Of a stretch of DNA of 64,000 bases, positions 61,518 to 64,000 are shown in pieces. This stretch comes from Brachypodium distachyon. Taxonomy: Eukaryota; Streptophyta; Magnoliopsida; Poales; Poaceae. Within the stretch, counting starts at the first letter, position 1; each line of letters opens with the position of its first letter. The position numbers and the translations under genes are program-made. The stretch spans positions 51,846,914 through 51,910,913 of the forward strand of contig NC_016132.3 in NCBI RefSeq assembly GCF_000005505.3, read 5' to 3'. Below the pieces are notes generated by a model. The model saw nothing but the letters and a program-made list of their open reading frames with translations. It was not told the origin of the DNA and did no database searches.

Positions 61518-61709
61518 GAACATGGAAAAGCATCATGACTGTATTGGAATATCTAGTTATGTAGTCCTACCTGGTATTCATCGGGCTGGGCCGGATAAGA
61601 CTAGGCCTAGCTAGGGAGGTCCAGAAATTTGAAAAATTAAGGGCCCAGTATTTTCTGCTTTCGGGCCGGAATTTGGGCTGAAAAGTGAAGCTCGAGATGG
61701 CCCGTGATC

Positions 61710-62720
61710 CAAGACAACACATTCTCAAAGGCAACAAGTCTTGCAACAACAAATCGAAAACTAAAGGGAAACAATCTTTTTCGGACGATCGATCCAGCTA
61801 AACCATCGGGCACTCGCGTGCCGCACGTCACGTCCGCATCCAACGCTGCAAATTCTTTTTATGTATGTACATGTGATGCCACCGCACCTAATCTACTATC
61901 TTCCCGATATTTTCTCTCGAGCAATTCGTCTTCTTAACTACATATATAACGGCTCGCACAACACATCTTCTACTTCTCCTACCCCATAGTGCCTCTGCTC
62001 TCATGAAAATTGGACTTGTCTTCCTCCTCTTCCGCTGTTGTAACATCGGTTGGCACCTCACATTGCCGAAGCCACACGGTTGTCGCCGCGGGATCCGCCG
62101 GCTTGTCACCACAATGGTAACCACCGGTGCCGGAGGTCCTGCCGCCAGTCGGAGATGGCGCCCAACGGAGGTCAGGGAATTTTAAAAATAAGTCGATGTT
62201 GCAAATGATGTTTCTAAATGCATCAACATGCGTTTTTTACATACACAATGCAATTATGTTGCAACGATTATGGGTGTGCTGCAATGTGACTTGTTTTGAT
62301 GTTGCGGTAGTTTTGACACAAATGTTGCAACACGTTTTTGATGTGGTGTAGGGATTTTTTTTTATGCTCCTTAGAGTCTTGAATAAGAAATGTTGCGATG
62401 TTGCAAAAGTATAACATAAACGCTGCATGCAGGATTTTTTCGTTGCAAAGATTCGATGGCCCAAGATTGTAGATCAGATGTCCCAGAAGGCCGATTTTTG
62501 CCCAGGCTGACCAATAGACACGTGGCGCTGGTGTCTTGTGATAAATTAAGCGGCTTAACAGTTTTCCATCCCCAAAGGCAACAAGTCTAGCAGCAATTTT
62601 TTTTTGTCTTGCAACAAAGTGGCTTAGCCGTTTTCCAAAATATAGAAAGTTTTGTTTCTTTACATTTGCATGTTTCTCTTGAAATACTCCATCCGTTTTA
62701 AATTGTAACATTCGTTGCAA
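61710..62720. repeat. TTGCAA/GTTGC-rich block with an AAAGGCAACAAGTCT repeat
   Basis: AAAGGCAACAAGTCT occurs at about 61728 and 62574 in direct orientation, each followed by a GCARCA phrase. Between them lie a GC-rich stretch (61990-62170) with small frames and many TTGCAA/GTTGCAAC copies (62190-62420). The structure suggests a degraded DNA transposon, but the ends were not found. Confidence 0.5.
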
Positions 62721-62997
62721 CATAGAAAAGTCAAATCTAAATTTTCGAAATGCATTGGAAATATAGGATTTCATGAATATTATCTAACATTTACGTTTTT
62801 GACAAAATGGTAAAGAGTAAAGACCAAGTTAATAAATCATCAACAGATACATTAATAATCGTGATTCTGGGGAATATTGTTCGGTAGTATATTTGTATTA
62901 TACTACTCCCTACTTTCCTAGAGGCCCATGGGCCAGTTCTGTTTGTTCCCTCATGTCTTCAAACCATTGGTCCAGTCCAGCTACTATTTTCTCTGAT

Positions 62998-63092
62998 TCA
63001 TAAAAAGTTGTCTATTTAGTATAACATTTGTATTAACTTATTACAAAATGTGCGACATCTTTTATGGATCCCTCCGATCCATAAAAGTGTTC
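62998..63092. mobile_element. Stowaway-type remnants, head to head
   Basis: TTCATAAAAAGTTGTCTATTT ... TGCGACATCTTTTATGGATC, joined to CCTCCGATCCATAAAAGTGT; fragments of one or two MITEs upstream of the kinase gene. Confidence 0.55.
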
Positions 63093-63491
63093 AGAAACAG
63101 GAGGTACTGTTTGTTCTAGGAAAAAAACACGAAATTGCATCCATAGGGATTCTATGAACACTATTTCCACCATGGATCCAAGGAACATCAGTGTCCAAGT
63201 TTTTCCCTCTGAAACGAGCAATCTAGGTACAGAAATACCACCGGAGCCTGGCAAACAGAGCAAAGAGGAGGAGGGCATATTGGGAGGCGGCGGTTGCCTT
63301 CCCGCCATTTCCTCCCGACCCGTCCCGTCCCTCTCGGCGCTGGACCACCCAATGGAAGCGCTCACCTATACAACTCCACGTTCGCCTCGCCCTCCAGCCC
63401 CTAAGGCTCCGCATCCCCCCAACAAAGCTGACCCCCCCGGCGCCGCGCCCGCGCGCTCCCTTGCGTTGCGTGCCGACCAGCCGGGTTCGCC

Positions 63492-64000
63492 ATGGGCAAC
63501 TGCTGCCCGGGCTCAGGGGATGCGGAGCCCGCCCCCTCCGCCTCCGCCGACCCTTCCTCCACCCGCCGCTCCGGCGCCTCCCCTACCTCGGCGCCGGCCC
63601 AGAACAAGCCCCCCGCCCCAATCGGCCCCGTCCTGGGCCGGCCCATGGAGGACGTCCGCAGCATCTACACCGTCGGCAAGGAGCTCGGGCGCGGCCAGTT
63701 CGGCGTCACCTCCCTGTGCACCCACAAGGCCACGGGCCAGAAGTTCGCGTGCAAGACCATCGCCAAGCGGAAGCTGTCCACCAAGGAGGACGTGGAGGAC
63801 GTCCGCCGGGAGGTGCAGATCATGTACCACCTGGCCGGCCAGCCAAACATCGTGGAGCTCAAGGGCGCCTACGAGGACAAGCAGTCCGTGCACCTCGTCA
63901 TGGAGCTCTGCGCCGGCGGGGAGCTCTTCGACCGGATCATCGCCAAGGGCAAGTACACGGAGCGCGCCGCGGCCTCGCTGCTGCGCACCATCGTCGAGAT
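63492..64000 (+). CDS. Calcium-dependent protein kinase (CDPK), N-terminal part, cut by window end
   Basis: ATG at 63492-63494 opens a frame that runs to the window end (169 codons plus 2 bases). The N-terminus MGNCC is the classic N-myristoylation and palmitoylation signal of plasma-membrane CDPKs. A low-complexity Ser/Pro/Ala region follows (residues 6-50). The kinase domain starts at about residue 59 ([14 protein letters not shown]; Gly loop 66-71), the ATP-binding Lys is K88 ([11 protein letters not shown]), then [20 protein letters not shown] and [17 protein letters not shown], which are typical of CDPKs. Calcium-binding EF-hands would lie beyond the window. Family knowledge: they convert Ca2+ signals into Ser/Thr phosphorylation. 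Very GC-rich first exon, as usual in grasses. CDPK is nearly sure; the member is not. Confidence 0.93.
   Translation, partial: MGNCCPGSGDAEPAPSASADPSSTRRSGASPTSAPAQNKPPAPIGPVLGRPMEDVRSIYTVGKELGRGQFGVTSLCTHKATGQKFACKTIAKRKLSTKEDVEDVRREVQIMYHLAGQPNIVELKGAYEDKQSVHLVMELCAGGELFDRIIAKGKYTERAAASLLRTIVE

Overview
This is plant nuclear DNA, most likely from a grass. Genes have GT-AG introns and GC-rich first exons, and small Stowaway- and Tourist-type MITEs and an Au-like SINE lie between and inside them. That repeat set and the gene density suit a pooid grass (Brachypodium/Triticeae relatives), but the species cannot be fixed from the sequence. Exon coordinates were built by hand from frame continuity, splice signals and protein-family similarity; each complete spliced model has a coding length divisible by three. 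LAYOUT. 0.5-2.9 kb: five-exon F-box gene (- strand). 3-7.3 kb: intergenic, with a Tourist-like MITE, a retroposon bounded by a 16-bp repeat and an Au-like SINE bounded by an 11-bp repeat. 7.3-21.9 kb: a large Mutator-like element (MULE) carrying two convergent, damaged genes, a Ulp1-like cysteine protease (+) and a FAR1/MULE transposase (-), with many GTTGC/GCAAC-rich repeats. 22.3-23.2 kb: intronless MIZ1-type (DUF617) gene. 23.5-33 kb: gene-poor, with a Stowaway MITE, a three-copy 87-bp repeat, a 1.2-kb PIF/Harbinger-type element and a retroposon. 33.2-38.5 kb: eight-exon LAS1 ribosome-biogenesis gene (-). 38.8-40.1 kb: a ~636-bp tandem duplication. 40.4-43.8 kb: intact intronless CC-NB-LRR resistance-type gene (-). 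46.0-49.8 kb: thirteen-exon dihydropyrimidinase (+). 50.6-55.9 kb: eleven-exon TGA-type bZIP gene (-), tail to tail with the previous gene. 56.7-57.7 kb: small MULE with a perfect 9-bp target-site duplication and a GC-rich interior (Pack-MULE candidate). 59-60 kb: decayed LINE with a MITE at its upstream end. 61.7-62.7 kb: TTGCA-rich block. 63.5 kb to the end: start of a calcium-dependent protein kinase gene, cut by the window edge. HOW IT FITS TOGETHER. The host genes do not form a pathway: the set covers ubiquitin targeting, root growth (MIZ1 family), pre-rRNA processing, immunity, pyrimidine catabolism, TGA transcription control and calcium signalling. The most unusual object is the 14.6-kb MULE. 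Both its genes are disabled, yet its introns, exons and spacers share one pentamer-rich repeat vocabulary. The second most unusual is the small MULE with apparently captured GC-rich DNA upstream of the TGA gene.
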